Positions 35,102-47,159 of a stretch of 64,000 nt of DNA are shown here, in pieces; the first letter of the stretch is position 1; the number at the start of each line of letters is the position of its first letter. Made by a program: the position numbers and the translations under genes. The notes beneath the pieces were generated by a model. It was not told the DNA's origin and did not search any database. It was given only the letters and a program-made list of their open reading frames with translations. Origin of the DNA: Cannabis sativa (Eukaryota; Streptophyta; Magnoliopsida; Rosales; Cannabaceae); assembly GCF_029168945.1 (NCBI RefSeq), contig NC_083602.1:25097323-25161322 (forward strand), written 5' to 3'.

Positions 35102-36624
35102 TCATGAAGGATTCCAGCTTCCTTCTGGATTCAGTGATGAATGTAGAACCCTGAATGGGTTTGGTCCTTTGGAATTCCAAGGCAATATGTTGTGGAAACA
35201 TGCGAACCCTTCATTTTCACTAAGGAAACTACACATGTCATGAATCATTTGGTTCATTCGTGTATGTGTCATGAATCCTTTTACCAATATATCATCCACA
35301 TAAGCTTCCATGTTTTTTCCCAAGACATCTTTGAACATTTTATTTACTAAACGTTGATATGTTGCTCTGGCATTTTTGAGCCCAAAGGGCATCACCAGGT
35401 ATCAGTACACACCTTTTTTTGTTTGAAAGTTGGTGTGTTCTTGATCCGGTACATGCATTTGATATGATTGTATTCGAAGTATGTGTCCATCTAACTTAAA
35501 AGTTCATTTCTAGATATGGCGTCCACCATTTGGTCAATCTGTGGAAGCAAAAAACAGCCCTTTAGACATGCCCTGTTGAGGTCTATAAAGTTGATGCACA
35601 TCCTCCAGGTCCCATTTAACTTTGGAGCCAAAGTTGGATTGGAAAGTCATACCAGATATAAAGCTTCCCTAAGGAACTCCATAGAAGTCAATTTCTCAAC
35701 TTGTTCCTTTACAACTTTCAAGCGTACCAAATCTATTGGTCTTCGCTTTTGTCGGATTGGATTTGTGTCTAAGTCTATGTTCAAAGCATGGCCAATTACA
35801 TGGGGACTGATTCCCATTATATATGCATGGCTCCATGCCAAGATACCTTGGTTCTTTGTCACTTTTGACACAATTTATTCTTTTACTGTTAGAGGCAGGT
35901 TCCTTCCTACTTTAACGACTTTAGTGAGATCCATTTCTCTAATGCAGACTTCTTCCACATCCTCCAATGGCTAGATCATTCTCTCAACTCCCACTCAGGG
36001 ATCCAATTCGTCTTCTTCCCAGACTACCCCATGTGCTGGCTAGACAGGTGCTTTGGGATTTGGTTATAAGTGCTGGATGGAAATTATTGCTTTGAAATCT
36101 ACCAGAACGGGTCATCCTATAATGGCATTTTAGGCGGTTGGATAATCCACCACGATAAATGTGCAATATTTAAATGTAGAGGAAGTATTGCTTCCAACTA
36201 TATCACCATTCAAAGTAATTTAGAGTTAGATCTTCTCCATGGGTAGTAGAGAATCTCTGTTGAAGTCTTGAAGCTGGATCGAGTAAGGCACGAGGTTCGC
36301 TTTAATTAACCCAATGGCCTGGAAAGCGATTTTAAATAGGAAGTTGACTGAACTCCCATTATCCACCAAAATCTGAGATACTCTTTTGCTAGCGACCTGA
36401 GCCTTGATCACCAATGGGTCATTGTGGGAGAAGTACACGTGTCTAACATCTTCTTTTATGAAGGTAATTGGCAGATTTAACATCCACAACCTCTGTGCTA
36501 GTGTCTGTACTAGAGCACACATTTCTCCTTCCTGCTCAAGCTCATTAAGATACTTCTTTTGAGCGTTCCTAGTGCTTCCAACAATATGTTGCCCTCTGGA
36601 AATAGTTGCAACATGACCATCCAC
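35102..36624 (-). pseudogene. E protease-RT remnant (Gypsy)
   Basis: Fragments in several frames. Protease: HNDPLVIKAQ then ILVDNGSSV with the active Asp in DNG (about 36350-36400). RT N-terminal region: LAWSHAY, GISPHVIGHAL and QKRRPID (35647-35871). RT palm: MPFGLKNARATYQRLV and YVDDILVK (35102-35395). These are Tat-type plant Gypsy signatures. Multiple stops. The frame ends immediately next to the 3' LTR. Confidence 0.85.
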
Positions 36625-39600
36625 CTAAGGTGGAGCGACACTTGGGGGATATGGATTCCCTAGTCTGGGATCTTGTGCATTTTTAGGTGTCTAGCCGTTT
36701 AGGACCCTCTGAGGGGCATGCATTCCTGGATCTTGTTGGTAAACCACCCTATGGAGGATTTATTGCTCTACACTGTCTGAGATATTCCAACTGTCCCTAG
36801 GCTACCCTCTATCCCGTATAGATAATCAGGATCCTTACTCATTCGGAGAGATGTCCATTCTTGATCAAATTCTCCATTTCATCCTTCAAATAATCACACT
36901 CATTTCTTGTATGCCCGACATCACCATGGTATTCACACCTTTTTTTGGATCTCTTTTGTTTTTATCTCCTTTGTACATTTGAGGTGACTTCCTGTAATGA
37001 ACCGTGTTGCAGCAATCAGTTGGCTTGGTAAACATTCTCATGAATGTCTACTAGGTTGGTATGTTCAGGATACTGGGCTTCATACCCTTTCCTTACTTTC
37101 TTCGGAGCTTCACTTCGACTTTGACTCTTTCCACTTCTCTTGCCTCGAGACTGCCTTACGCCTGACTTTAGAACTTGTTTGTTGGTGTTAGAATTTATGT
37201 CCTGAAAAGCCTATAAAGATATTTATGATTATTAATGAAGAGTAAAAATTTTGATTTATGCAAGAATATTAAATTATTAATATTTATTATTGAATAATTT
37301 ATATATAAATATCAAAATATTTATTATTTATATATGAGGTTGTGACTAGTTGTACAGAGAACTAAGATCACTTAGCTATGAATAAAACAGTCAGCAATAT
37401 ATTAAAGTTATGAAATCTTTAATCAATGGTTGTTAGTACGGTTCATTAATGCATGTTCTTCGGTTCAAGTAATCTTGGTTTAGATTACTAATGTAGTATG
37501 ACATCGAAGTGAAGGTGTTGTATATAATGGAAATTATATATGACAAGGAATGATATGAATGAAGTTATCTTTATCTAACATGTTGTTTACTATGAAGACC
37601 TAATTCATATCATAACAATTATCAATAGTAGATCGGCCTAAATCCTGAGTAGTCATGAATTCGTGTTCATGTTATTAGTTTCTTTAATTTACTCGTTGAA
37701 GTTTCTTAGAGAAGATGATTCTTATAACTTCTTTTTTAGGAATCTAATAATGTGATGGTTGGGAACATGATCTAAAATTATAGAATCCTGACCTTTCTAA
37801 CAGATCAAATGTTAGTTCTCTTTAAGTGTTAATTTTAGAAATGTAAAGTTGTGCACAAATTTAGATGGGATCTAAATTATACTTCCACTAGTGAATTAAT
37901 GGTACTAAAGGATAAAGAGGTAATTATAAGGGTAAAATAATAAAATGACCAAAACTAATTACGAACCAACACATAGATGGTTAATCACTAGAATTGATTA
38001 TATCGATGGACACTACAGTTAAACTCAGTAAATATAATTCTATAATTACTAATAGTTCAATTTCATATTTATAGTGGAGTAATCATGGAATTAATAAACA
38101 AAAATTATTTGGTTGATGAGACTCAATAAATAATCTAGTTCATTGGAGCTCAAAATTATAGGTCCATGGTCCTCAAATCACCACCTTGAAACAATGTCGA
38201 GGGAAGGATAAAGAGTTGTATAATGTTGTTCGGTTAGCAAAATAGTAATTATTTATTTTTGTAATAAATAAATAATTTTTCAAATTAATTAAATAGGAAA
38301 AAGACAAAAGTTGTTAAGATAAAATTTGTCAAGACAATATTTATTGAGAAAAAAGTTGTTATGACAAAAGACATCACTCTTGTCCTAAATAAGACATTGT
38401 AGGCGTCTACCTCTATTGTAGGGTGTCCTTATTGGTTTTATCTTTTTCAGTTAATTAATTAATTAGTTAATTTAATTAGATAAATTTGAAAAGTAGTTAA
38501 AAATATTTCAAAGTAGTTGAGATATTCTCTTAAGTAATTGAGAGATTCCTTCATAAATGTCGTAAACCAAATTTGGTTATATATATTTATTTAAATAATT
38601 AAATATGACTTAATTAATAAGGATTTAACTACTACAAATAGAAGTCTGATTTGAGAAATTAGATAATAATATTCAATAGGAATTTTCAAAATTACATGAG
38701 AAAAAGAAAATAGTTTTCTCTCTCAAAATTATTCTGATTAATGTGTTGCAAATTTTAACAAGAAAGCATTATACACTTTATCCTAATAGCCCACACTATT
38801 CCATGTGTGTGGTGGATCAATTTGGAAGATAATGGTGCGAGTTAATTTGCATCATCCTTATTATTTGGATTAAAGAATACAACATATGAGAAGTTTTGAG
38901 GATACCCTAATAGTCACTAAGAGGCATATATTCTTAACTTATATTTTATGTTCAGATTTAATGTATACACATCTAGAGATCTATTGGCTATGATATAATG
39001 ATAATCAGATAATATGAACTCTTCTATTGTGTACCTGATTTAATACCATAAAAACCAACTGTTGGTTTGTCTGTGTCTATTCAGGAGTGACATTGCATCC
39101 GATTTATGTCACTCCAAAATTGGAGAAATTTTTCTGTGAAGGTGAATACCATGAGGCAGCGGGTCCATAGATAGTTAGAGTTGTATACTAGGTTTTGCGA
39201 GGTATGATAGACGGAATCGAAAGATGCAGTGCATATGCAAAATTACTGACATTGATTGAAGGTGTCGAAGCCACCCCAAAAGCTTGAGTATAAGCATCTT
39301 CCAAATTAATAAAACCTTGGGCCCTTGTTAAAAAATCTTACAAAGTCATAATCCTTGTTGTAATTTTTCCTAGGGTCATTCTCATGACCTTCCTACTCAT
39401 CTTCGTCTATGGAGTCATCATCAACGTGTTGTTTGTTGTGTTGGTCCCCACGATGCGGATGACTACCTACCTCTAATGCTTTCCTGCCCCTACGGCACCC
39501 GCCTCAACATTTGTCGGGGGAGCTGGTTCTCATTGTTGTTGGCAGCATTATCTCTACCTTATAGAGCAGGTGGTTTGACCATTGCTTTTCGGGTTGCAAC

Positions 39601-39660
39601 CATTGTTGTAAATGACAACTATGGTAAAATTTCTTCAAGTTCTTAATGAAAGCACCAAAA
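36625..39660 (-). pseudogene. E gag remnant, interrupted by solo LTR F
   Basis: Translating the minus strand around 36830-36930 gives CEYHGDVGHTRNECDYLK, the gag knuckle region of Tat-like elements, followed by KDEMENLIKNGHL. The N-terminal part (about 39200-39610) is broken by stops. Solo LTR F occupies 37186-39060. No intact frame remains. Confidence 0.65.
37186..39060 (+). repeat. F: solo LTR in E gag
   Basis: 1875 bp beginning TGTTAGAATTTATGTCC and ending AAAACCAACT, flanked by GTTGG on both sides (37181-37185 and 39061-39065). The expected terminal CA has become CT, or the end is one base off. Organisation resembles family D (TGTTAG start, ATG TCC/GCC near the start, AT-rich U3), but the sequence is distinct. 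No coding content. Orientation is inferred from this resemblance. Confidence 0.65.
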
Positions 39661-39855
39661 TATTTCCTGAGATTTTTTGAAATTGATTAAAAAATAGATT
39701 AAGCTTAAAGAAGAATAAATTAAGGATAATGCTACAAGAATTTTATGTCGTTGGGGCATTAATGAGCTTTAGTTCACGAGTCAATTATTAAGCTTGAAAA
39801 GGTAGAGAGTATTTTTTTTACATAAGAATGCTCTTGCCAAAGTTCAAGAACCCTA

Positions 39856-40194
39856 TGTTGGGATTTTATGCCCTAAATAAAACTCATTTAAATATAATCT
39901 TATTTTCTATCAATAGAAGATTAAAAGTCATTTATGTTTACATGTAAGATTCATGTTTGTGGTTCTAATATATAATTTCTGTTAAATCCAAAATATATAG
40001 TTATTAAAAATTACAATGATGTCATCACAATAGAAAGTAATTATGATTATATGCTTCAAAATTTTTAGTCTCATGATTTATCAGTGCACTAGATTTACAC
40101 TGATGTTATAATTAGCGATAAAGTTTACTTACACTTATATAAGTGGAATGTCCTTTCCAAGGCATTAGTAAAGTATACTAGCATCAGATGTATG
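39856..40194 (+). repeat. D4: 5' part of a family D LTR, cut by element C
   Basis: Starts TGTTGGGATTTTATGCCC and stays colinear with the first roughly 340 bp of D1, stopping at GATGTATG where element C begins. The D1 equivalent continues GTATGGAGTATAC, so the missing part should lie to the right of the nest, outside the window. Confidence 0.85.
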
Positions 40195-41731
40195 TGTTTA
40201 ACGCCCAAATGTGACTTCCACTAGCGGTGGTTGTAGTATAGATCGGGCGGTCGATTCCACAGGAAGGTGATTATGGACAAAAGCATTAGTAGAAAAATAA
40301 AAACAAAAGGTTAATAATAAGTGATAATAGTAACCAATGATTTTGTGATTTTTAATTTGATAATAAATATTAAAAGAAAGAAAATAGATGTGTAATCAAT
40401 AGTAAAAGAGAGAAAGGCTTCAAGAATCATCCATATGCTTGTTTAGCTATTTTCTACCCTTGATTCACTAAGTTGATACAAATGATGTAACATTAAAGTT
40501 TATTATATTTTGAGTATACAAGTTCTTAAAAATAAAAGAAATAATTTAATCTTATGTAGAACCTAGAAATGACATTATACATCAAGCAATAATGCAATAA
40601 AAGATTAAATATAAAACTAAACATCAATATTATTTTTACTAAATAGTAACACATAGAAAGAGCATGACTAATCCTATATATTTTTAGTAAAAATAATGAC
40701 AAAGAGATAGAGATGGAGATGGAGGTGATAGTGAAGGAAATGAACATTAATATTACTTTTATTAATTTTTAGACACATAGGGAGAGCATGACTAAACCTA
40801 TATATCATTTAACAAAAAGTAAATAAAAATGAACATAAAAGATAGAAATGAGCAATACTACCATTACTATAATCACTAAATAAAAATATATAAAAAGAGC
40901 ATGACTAAGTCTATATATATATTTGGTATATAATAGCATAGATAGTATAGATGGAAGAAGAACATAATAATAAAAGTGGAATATGAACTTGCATTACTCA
41001 AATAAATATTACAACAAAAAGTGAATCAAAGATACAAAATAACCTCACTTTGCATATGGAATCATCCCTAACCTTCTAAGGAAGATTAGGCCATTATGCT
41101 AATCATTCTCATAAAATTTCTAAAGAGAAAAGATGAGAAGAAAAGTTGAGAGAATTTTGCTATAGTTTTTCTACACTAAAAATTAGACTCCAAATTACAC
41201 TAAGTGAGCTCCTATTTATAGAGCCATAAAAGGACTAAAAATAAATAAATAAAAATTTGGGATTATAAAATAAATATTAAGATTAAATTTGACATTTCAA
41301 ATCAAAAATAAAATTAATATTATTTTTGTTATCATTATAATTTTGTCTTCTACTCTTTGGATGAAGGTTGAGTGTGGAAGAGGAAAATAGGTATTGATGT
41401 GATGACCTGCATTTATCATCATTGCATCACATGCTTTGGAACAGACAAAATTGATGATGAGCTTCATGAGCTAGGCTTGACCTTTTTGGGTTGGGTTGCT
41501 TTGGACTTCAACAAAAATGTTATTTTTTCCCTCATTTCTTTTCAACTTTGCTCCTTCCTCTTTCTTTCAACAAAAATACACTTTAATTCCTACAAGAAAG
41601 ACATAAATTGAATCAAAATTAAATATTTTCATTTATAAAATATATTACAATAATTTCATGAAAATATTAATTAAAACTCAATTTATTTTATCATTTAAAA
41701 TAAATAAAAGTGTATTTTTAACCACTAATCA
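40195..41731 (-). repeat. C 3' LTR
   Basis: 1537 bp, TGTTTAACGCCC at the left and CCACTAATCA at the right. Nearly identical to 44929-46314 over the shared 1.4 kb; I saw only about twenty differences and small indels. A 73-residue frame (40526-40747) recurs identically in the other LTR (45260-45481), but this reflects LTR identity rather than a gene. Confidence 0.9.
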
Positions 41732-43247
41732 CAACCCCCAACTAGCTTATTGCTAGTCCCTAGCAATTCAAGCGGAGAAAAAGAATAATCGAGTTGAATA
41801 AACAAGTCAAATCACGCAAAAATATCAAAACATTTTCAAAATATTAGTAGGGAGTTAAAGATTGCTATCAATGTTATTTCAGTTGTAACAACAGAGTTGT
41901 GTGTGTGTGCACCAAACTGTATTTATTTTATTTCAAGTCTTAACACAAATAGTATCGAAAAATCTCAGAAGTGTAAAGGTCTCAACTCCAATTTTTTTCA
42001 CGGGTATTAAAAGTATTTATATTGGAAGGGTGACACTCTTTGGAGTTGGAAATGTAACAATTAATGCACAAATAAGAGAGGATAAACTTTTTAAGACAAG
42101 CAATTTGAACAAATATTGATCACAAGATAGACATATCAAACCAATAGAATTCAAATGACAAACAACTTTTGGGATTTACATGAAAAACTCACAAAATAAA
42201 GAGTCAACTAACTAACTAATAAATAAAGAAATATAATAACAATTTTTTTTAGAGAGACATGTGATGCTTCTCTTTTTTTTTTTAATTAAAATAAACTAAC
42301 ATGATTTTTTTTAGATATGGAAAGAATGGAGGAAAATAAAAATAAAATGATATTACTTTTGCTATTTTTATTTTTTCTATTTTCTTTTCTCAAAAAAAAA
42401 AAAAAAAGATGGAGACTACTTGAAAATCAAAATAAAATGATGTTGCTCTTGTTCTTTTTCTTTTTTCATTGTATTTTTTTTATGATTTTTTTCTTCTTTT
42501 TTTTTTTTGATGAATTTTTTTATTTATTATTTTTTGTTTTCTTCTTCTTTTTTTTTTTTTTTGACAAGAGACAACATATAAAAATAAAGATACAAAGAAA
42601 TACAATAAGGTTACAAAGACATAAATACAAAGGCTCTTTTAACATAAAATTAATCCCTTTAGTAAATGTCATGTTTGAAATTCCAAGAATTTGACTTTGC
42701 CAATTCAAATGATCAATAAAAGTTTAAAAAGTTATTTTCTCAACTCTCACAACTCACCAAAAATGAAAAACTTTACACTCAAAATTTTTCTTAACTATAT
42801 GTGTTTACAACCATTTTACCACATGTTTGGAAAGTGCACAAAAGAACTCTGAAAATCACAACTTGGTAACAAAATATAGCAAATATTGACTCAAACTGTA
42901 ATTCTACAATCATGCTTGGATAATTTTGAAAAGAATTTGACTTAAAAATTCAACAAAACAATTATAATTTTCCAAATGAACGCTCACCAGAGCTCACCAC
43001 CCCAACTCAAAATTAGACGAGTTGTCCTCAATGTCACAAAAAATATGAAATGAAAAAAAATAGGGAAAAGAGTACACCTGATTGACGACAATATGCACGG
43101 AGTGAGAGTGGAGATAACCTGATAACAGTAACCCAAAACAAACATAGAAAATAAAAAAAGATAAAATAACTTAAATAAACTTACTAAAAACATAAAGATA
43201 AAACCTGATTAGTCATTGGTAGACAGAAGTGATCTCCTCAGGTAAGT
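41732..43247 (-). other. C internal 3' region, low complexity
   Basis: AT-rich non-coding sequence with long T and A runs (about 42230-42570) and a (GT)n run near 41896-41908. Open frames here, such as 42317-42694, are poly-Phe/Lys artefacts of these runs. No motif identified. Confidence 0.6.
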
Positions 43248-44126
43248 CTACCAACTATATGTTTGTACTATCCAAAGATCAAAAATGAACTTTCTGTTAT
43301 CTTTCGTCTCAAGAATTGATGCATTGGTGACATTTTCAGGATAAAGAAAGTATTTGTTCTCAAAATCATGGAGGAAATGGTATGCTTGGTTGCTTGAGAA
43401 AATTTTACAAATTTTCTCCACAACTGTGTCTATCACATCAGTATGATAATACTTGTTTTCATTTGGAATGACATTTGGAAGGGTTGGAAAAATTTCAGGA
43501 TGAGAAATATTGTCACTCCAAATAGTAATAGCATCATCCCCATTGAGTTTGCAAGAGATTGGGGTAGAGGGTGATGGTATTATCTCAATTTGTGGAGGAA
43601 GAACATTGTTTGAAATTTGTTCATTGAATTCCATATTTTCCTCTACTAATTGAGTGAGCAAAGCACTTTGATTTTCATTCATCTTTCTTTCATTCTCTAG
43701 ACTAGAAAAGAATGTTGAACTATTTTCCTCTAGAGATTTGCTATTGGTAAATTGAGATGAATGACAAAACGTATAAGCTTTCTCGGCAAAATCTAAATCA
43801 ATGGGTGCATTGTAGTTGTACTCAGACTTCCAACTACAGTCAATAAGATTTTTCCAGTTATGAGTATCATTCTTATTATCAACTACTTCGTAGTCAAAAT
43901 AAGGTTCATCATAAACTTCATATGTATCATCATACTTAGCTTTCAAAACATCTAATTTTTTAGTTAATAAATTTACTTGAGCTTGAAGTTTTTCTCTTTC
44001 GCTAAGTTGAAATGCACCATTAAAATTATTGGTACCATCAGTAGTACTATAATTTGCAAAGTTTCTACATGAAGCATAGTATGTTGGAAAATAAAACTCA
44101 AAACGTTGCTTCTCTTCTTCATTCAT
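43248..44126 (-). CDS. Element C ORF, 292 aa, function unknown
   Basis: Intact frame from ATG at 44126. It opens MNEEEKQRF, has a predicted coiled coil at about residues 42-66 (SEREKLQAQVNLLTKKLD), an acidic Tyr/Asp-rich stretch (about 66-90) and a second helical Glu/Asn-rich part (about 140-170). The C-terminal half is mixed with no recognised domain. No zinc knuckle, protease or RT motif was found. By position, first after the PBS, it replaces gag. It may be a diverged gag-like protein that packages the element in trans, but this is inference. Its uninterrupted length in a decaying AT-rich element suggests recent or selected coding capacity. Confidence 0.55.
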   Translation of the reverse strand: MNEEEKQRFEFYFPTYYASCRNFANYSTTDGTNNFNGAFQLSEREKLQAQVNLLTKKLDVLKAKYDDTYEVYDEPYFDYEVVDNKNDTHNWKNLIDCSWKSEYNYNAPIDLDFAEKAYTFCHSSQFTNSKSLEENSSTFFSSLENERKMNENQSALLTQLVEENMEFNEQISNNVLPPQIEIIPSPSTPISCKLNGDDAITIWSDNISHPEIFPTLPNVIPNENKYYHTDVIDTVVEKICKIFSSNQAYHFLHDFENKYFLYPENVTNASILETKDNRKFIFDLWIVQTYSW

Positions 44127-44900
44127 TTCTCTTTTATTTTATTCATAGTTTTTTTTTCAATAAAAAAAAAAATTTAGTATAAGGTACAAAAATGCAATAT
44201 TACAAAGACTAACACAAGAATGCTCCCAGGCCGATTGGAAAGGTTGCCAAGGTACCACTTCGTCCCGACCTTTCCTAGACAGAACCGAAGTTCCCAGGTA
44301 AGGTGGAGGGTACACTAACGCAAACCTTATTTAAAAACCAATCTTTCTTAGACAGAACAAACTCGGTTTGTGTCATATATATTATTACATTGTTGTAAGA
44401 AATACTAAGTGTTTTATGATTTTTATATATTTTTTGTATTTTATGATTTTTTTTAGAGTTGCTAAAATCTAGATCAAAAATTAAAAAAAAAAAAAAGAAA
44501 TTTAAATTAAAAAAATAATAATAATAAACAAAAAAGCAAAAAATAATATAAACTATCACACTATAACAAGTACTAAAGTAAAAAAAAAAGTAAAAAAAAA
44601 AAAAAATACTAAACAATAGCTATTATAAAATTAAATAATAATTTTTTTTAGGAAAAGCAAATAAAAAAAAATTATATAAATATATATGTGTGTTTTTTTA
44701 ATCAAGAAATCATTTCTGATAAGGAAGATCGGATAAAACCGCAACCTTAGAGCATACTTTGAATTACTTGATAATTTTTTTTCTTTTCTTCACAAATATT
44801 TACACAACATAAGCTAATATTCATAGGAAAATAAAATGTAACAAAAAAAAAAAATTACTAACCTCTTGATTGTAGATTTCACTAAGCTTTTTTTAAAAAA
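44127..44900 (-). other. C leader between PBS and ORF
   Basis: Non-coding. A GC-richer block (about 44225-44345) contains two similar pieces, CTTTCCTAGACAGAAC and CTTTCTTAGACAGAAC, about 68 bp apart, possibly a packaging or structural signal. The rest is poly-A/T. The short frame at 44275-44616 is not supported. Confidence 0.45.
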
Positions 44901-44928
44901 TTACCTCCCCGGCAACGGCGCCAAAATT
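44901..44928 (-). promoter_or_regulatory. C primer binding site
   Basis: Minus strand TTTTGGCGCCGTTGCCGG, five or six bases inside the 5' LTR. It complements the 3' end of plant tRNA-Asp as described for Athila/Tat elements. Confidence 0.8.
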
Positions 44929-46314
44929 TGTTTAACGCCCAAATGTGACTTCCACTAGCGGTGGTTGTAGTATAGATCGGGCGGTCGATTCCACAGGAAG
45001 GTGATTATGGACAAAAGCGTTAGTAGAAAAATAAAAACAAAAGGTTAATAATAAGTGATAATAGTAACCAATGATTTTGTGATTTTTAATTTGATAATAA
45101 ATATTAAAAGAAAGCAAATAGATGTGTAATCAATAGTAAAAGAGAGAAAGGCTTCAAGAATCATCTATATGCTTGTTTAGCTATTTTGTACCTTTGATTC
45201 ACTAAGTTGACACAAATGATGTAACATTAAAGTTTATTATATTTTGAGTATACAAGTTCTTAAAAATAAAAGAAATAATTTAATCTTATGTAGAACCTAG
45301 AAATGACATTATACATCAAGCAATAATGCAATAAAAGATTAAATATAAAACTAAACATCAATATTATTTTTACTAAATAGTAACACATAGAAAGAGCATG
45401 ACTAATCCTATATATTTTTAGTAAAAATAATGACAAAGAGATAGAGATAGAGATGGAGGTGATAGTGAAGGAAATGAACATTAATATTACTTTTATTAAT
45501 TTTTAGACACATAGGGAGAGCATGACTAAACCTATATATCATTTAACAAAAAGTAAATAAAAATGAACATAAAAGATAGAAATGAGCAATACTACCATTA
45601 CTATAATCACTAAATAAAAATATATATAAAGAGCATGACTAAGTCTATATATATATTTGGTATATAATAGCATAGATAGTATAGATGGAAGATGAACATA
45701 AAAATAAAAGTGGAATATGAACTTGCATTACTCAAATAAATATTACAACAAAAAGTGAATCAAAGATACAAAATAACCTCACTTTGCATATGAAATCATC
45801 CCTAACCTTCTAAGGAAGATTAGGCCATTATGCTAATCATTCTCATAAAATTTCTAAAGAGAAAAGATGAGAAGAAAAGTTGAGAGAATTTTGCTATAGT
45901 TTTTCTACACTAAAAATTAGACTCCAAATTACACTAAGTGAGCTCCTATTTATAGAGCCATAAAAGGACTAAAAATAAATAAATAAAAATTTGGGATTAT
46001 AAAATAAATATTAAGATTAAATTTGACATTTCAAATCAAAAATAAAATTAATATTATTTTTGTTATCATTATAATTTTGTCTTCTACTCTTTGGATGAAG
46101 GTTGAGTGTGGAAGAGGAAAATAGGGTTGATGATGACCTAAACTTATCATCATTGCATCACATGCTTTGGAAGAGACAAAATTGATGATGAGCTTCATGA
46201 GCTAGGCTTGACCTTTTTGGGTTGGGTTGCTTTGGACTTCAACAAAAATGTTATTTTTTCCCTCATTTCTTTTCAACTTTGCTCCTTCCTCTTTCTTTCA
46301 ACAAAAATACACTT
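44929..46314 (-). repeat. C 5' LTR, truncated by insertion of B
   Basis: Begins TGTTTAACGCCC and follows the 3' LTR until ACAAAAATACACTT, after which element B begins. The last five bases CACTT (46310-46314) should be B's left target duplication. The remaining 150 bp or so are displaced outside the window. Confidence 0.9.
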
Positions 46315-47012
46315 TGTTAGCCCAAGATATGTTTCCAAGAGGGGGGGTGAATTGGAAATTTAAACTAATTTCGGAAAATTAAAACTTTTAACACAAAATT
46401 ATGCAATTAGTCAATTAATCAAGTAAAAGCAAGTAGTATGGCAAGCAATATATTAAGACAAATAATTAAACTTGTAAAGTAAAGAGTTTAGGGATTAGAA
46501 AATGCAAACTCTCAATTTTTACAAGGTTCGGTAGAACTATGCCACCTACGTCCTTGGTCTTCAAAGCTATGGACCTAGCTTTGAGTTCCAATATCGAGCC
46601 AAGTTAACGGGCTTGACTAACCCTTACAACCGGGAAATTTTCACCAAGGTATTTCCAAACCTCTTACAATAGTTTCGCACCCCCGAGGACTATTAACCTC
46701 TTTCTCGGATTGTTAAAGTGCCAATCTCACTATTACCGGGTTGTTTACAAAACTGGTGCCAACCTCACCTCAATCACAATATGGAAATGTGTTTGATATA
46801 CAAGCTAAAATCACTCTAGAAATATGATGATACAATGGAAACCTAGAGTGAAAAGCAAGCACACTTAAGATGAATAAAATCAAATTTTGGCTCAAAGTGT
46901 GTGAAAAGTGTTGGTTTGGATTTCAAACTTAGAAGCTCCTTAATCTCACTTAGATAGGTTAGATATATGTAATAAATGCTCAACCAACTTATTTTTTGAA
47001 AGAAAAATCGAG

Positions 47013-47020
47013 TTTATATA
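47013..47020 (-). promoter_or_regulatory. TATA box of B LTR
   Basis: TATATAAA on the minus strand (context CACTATATAAACTCG), the only good TATA in the LTR, with the palindrome array 67-147 bp upstream. It should drive the genomic RNA when present in the 5' copy. Confidence 0.6.
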
Positions 47021-47086
47021 GTGTTTGATAAAAAACTAGTCGTTTATAGCCGTTAGCACGTTTCCCGAGGTGAGGTCAGCCATGAA

Positions 47087-47159
47087 CCGGAAGTTCGGAT
47101 GGGAACCGGAATTCCGGATTGATTACAACCGGAATTCCGGTTGCCATCCGAAATTCCGG
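47087..47159 (-). promoter_or_regulatory. Four-copy palindrome array upstream of B TATA
   Basis: Two perfect CCGGAATTCCGG palindromes (47106-47117 and 47129-47140) and two near-perfect ones (CCGGAAGTTCGG 47087-47098; CCGAAATTCCGG 47148-47159). Start-to-start spacing is 19, 23 and 19 bp, about two helical turns. The motif recurs twice upstream of B ORF3 (59957-59989). Probably a dimeric factor binding array; the factor is unknown. Confidence 0.55.

Larger units (their letters stand above)
34200..39855 (-). mobile_element. Element E: deleted Ty3/Gypsy (Tat-like) element, outermost of the nest
   Basis: Minus orientation. The 3' LTR is at 34200-35063 and the first 195 bp (+ strand) of the 5' LTR are at 39661-39855, where solo LTR D4 interrupts it. 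A PBS-like complement (AATGAAAGCACCAAAA, about 39645-39660) adjoins the 5' LTR. Order in element sense: gag remnants (39.6-36.7 kb, with solo LTR F inside), protease (about 36.4 kb), RT (35.9-35.1 kb), then directly the 3' LTR. RNase H and integrase are missing, so this is a deletion derivative. The rest lies beyond the nest, outside the window. Confidence 0.78.
40195..46314 (-). mobile_element. Element C: non-autonomous LTR retrotransposon
   Basis: Minus orientation. 3' LTR 40195-41731, internal region 41732-44928, 5' LTR from 44929, interrupted at 46314 by element B. The PBS complement CTCCCCGGCAACGGCGCCA (44905-44923) corresponds to TGGCGCCGTTGCCGGGG, the tRNA-Asp type used by Athila/Tat-related plant elements. 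A purine-tract complement CACAACCCCCAACT adjoins the 3' LTR. The 3.2-kb interior encodes no protease, RT or integrase, only one 292-aa frame. It inserted in D4; the left 5 bp GTATG should recur outside the window. Confidence 0.85.

Noticed and set aside
35516..35974. 152-aa plus-strand frame
   Set aside because: Antisense shadow of the Gypsy RT region of element E.
42317..42694. 125-aa frame rich in Phe and Lys in element C
   Set aside because: Produced by long T and A runs on both strands; no domain and no support.
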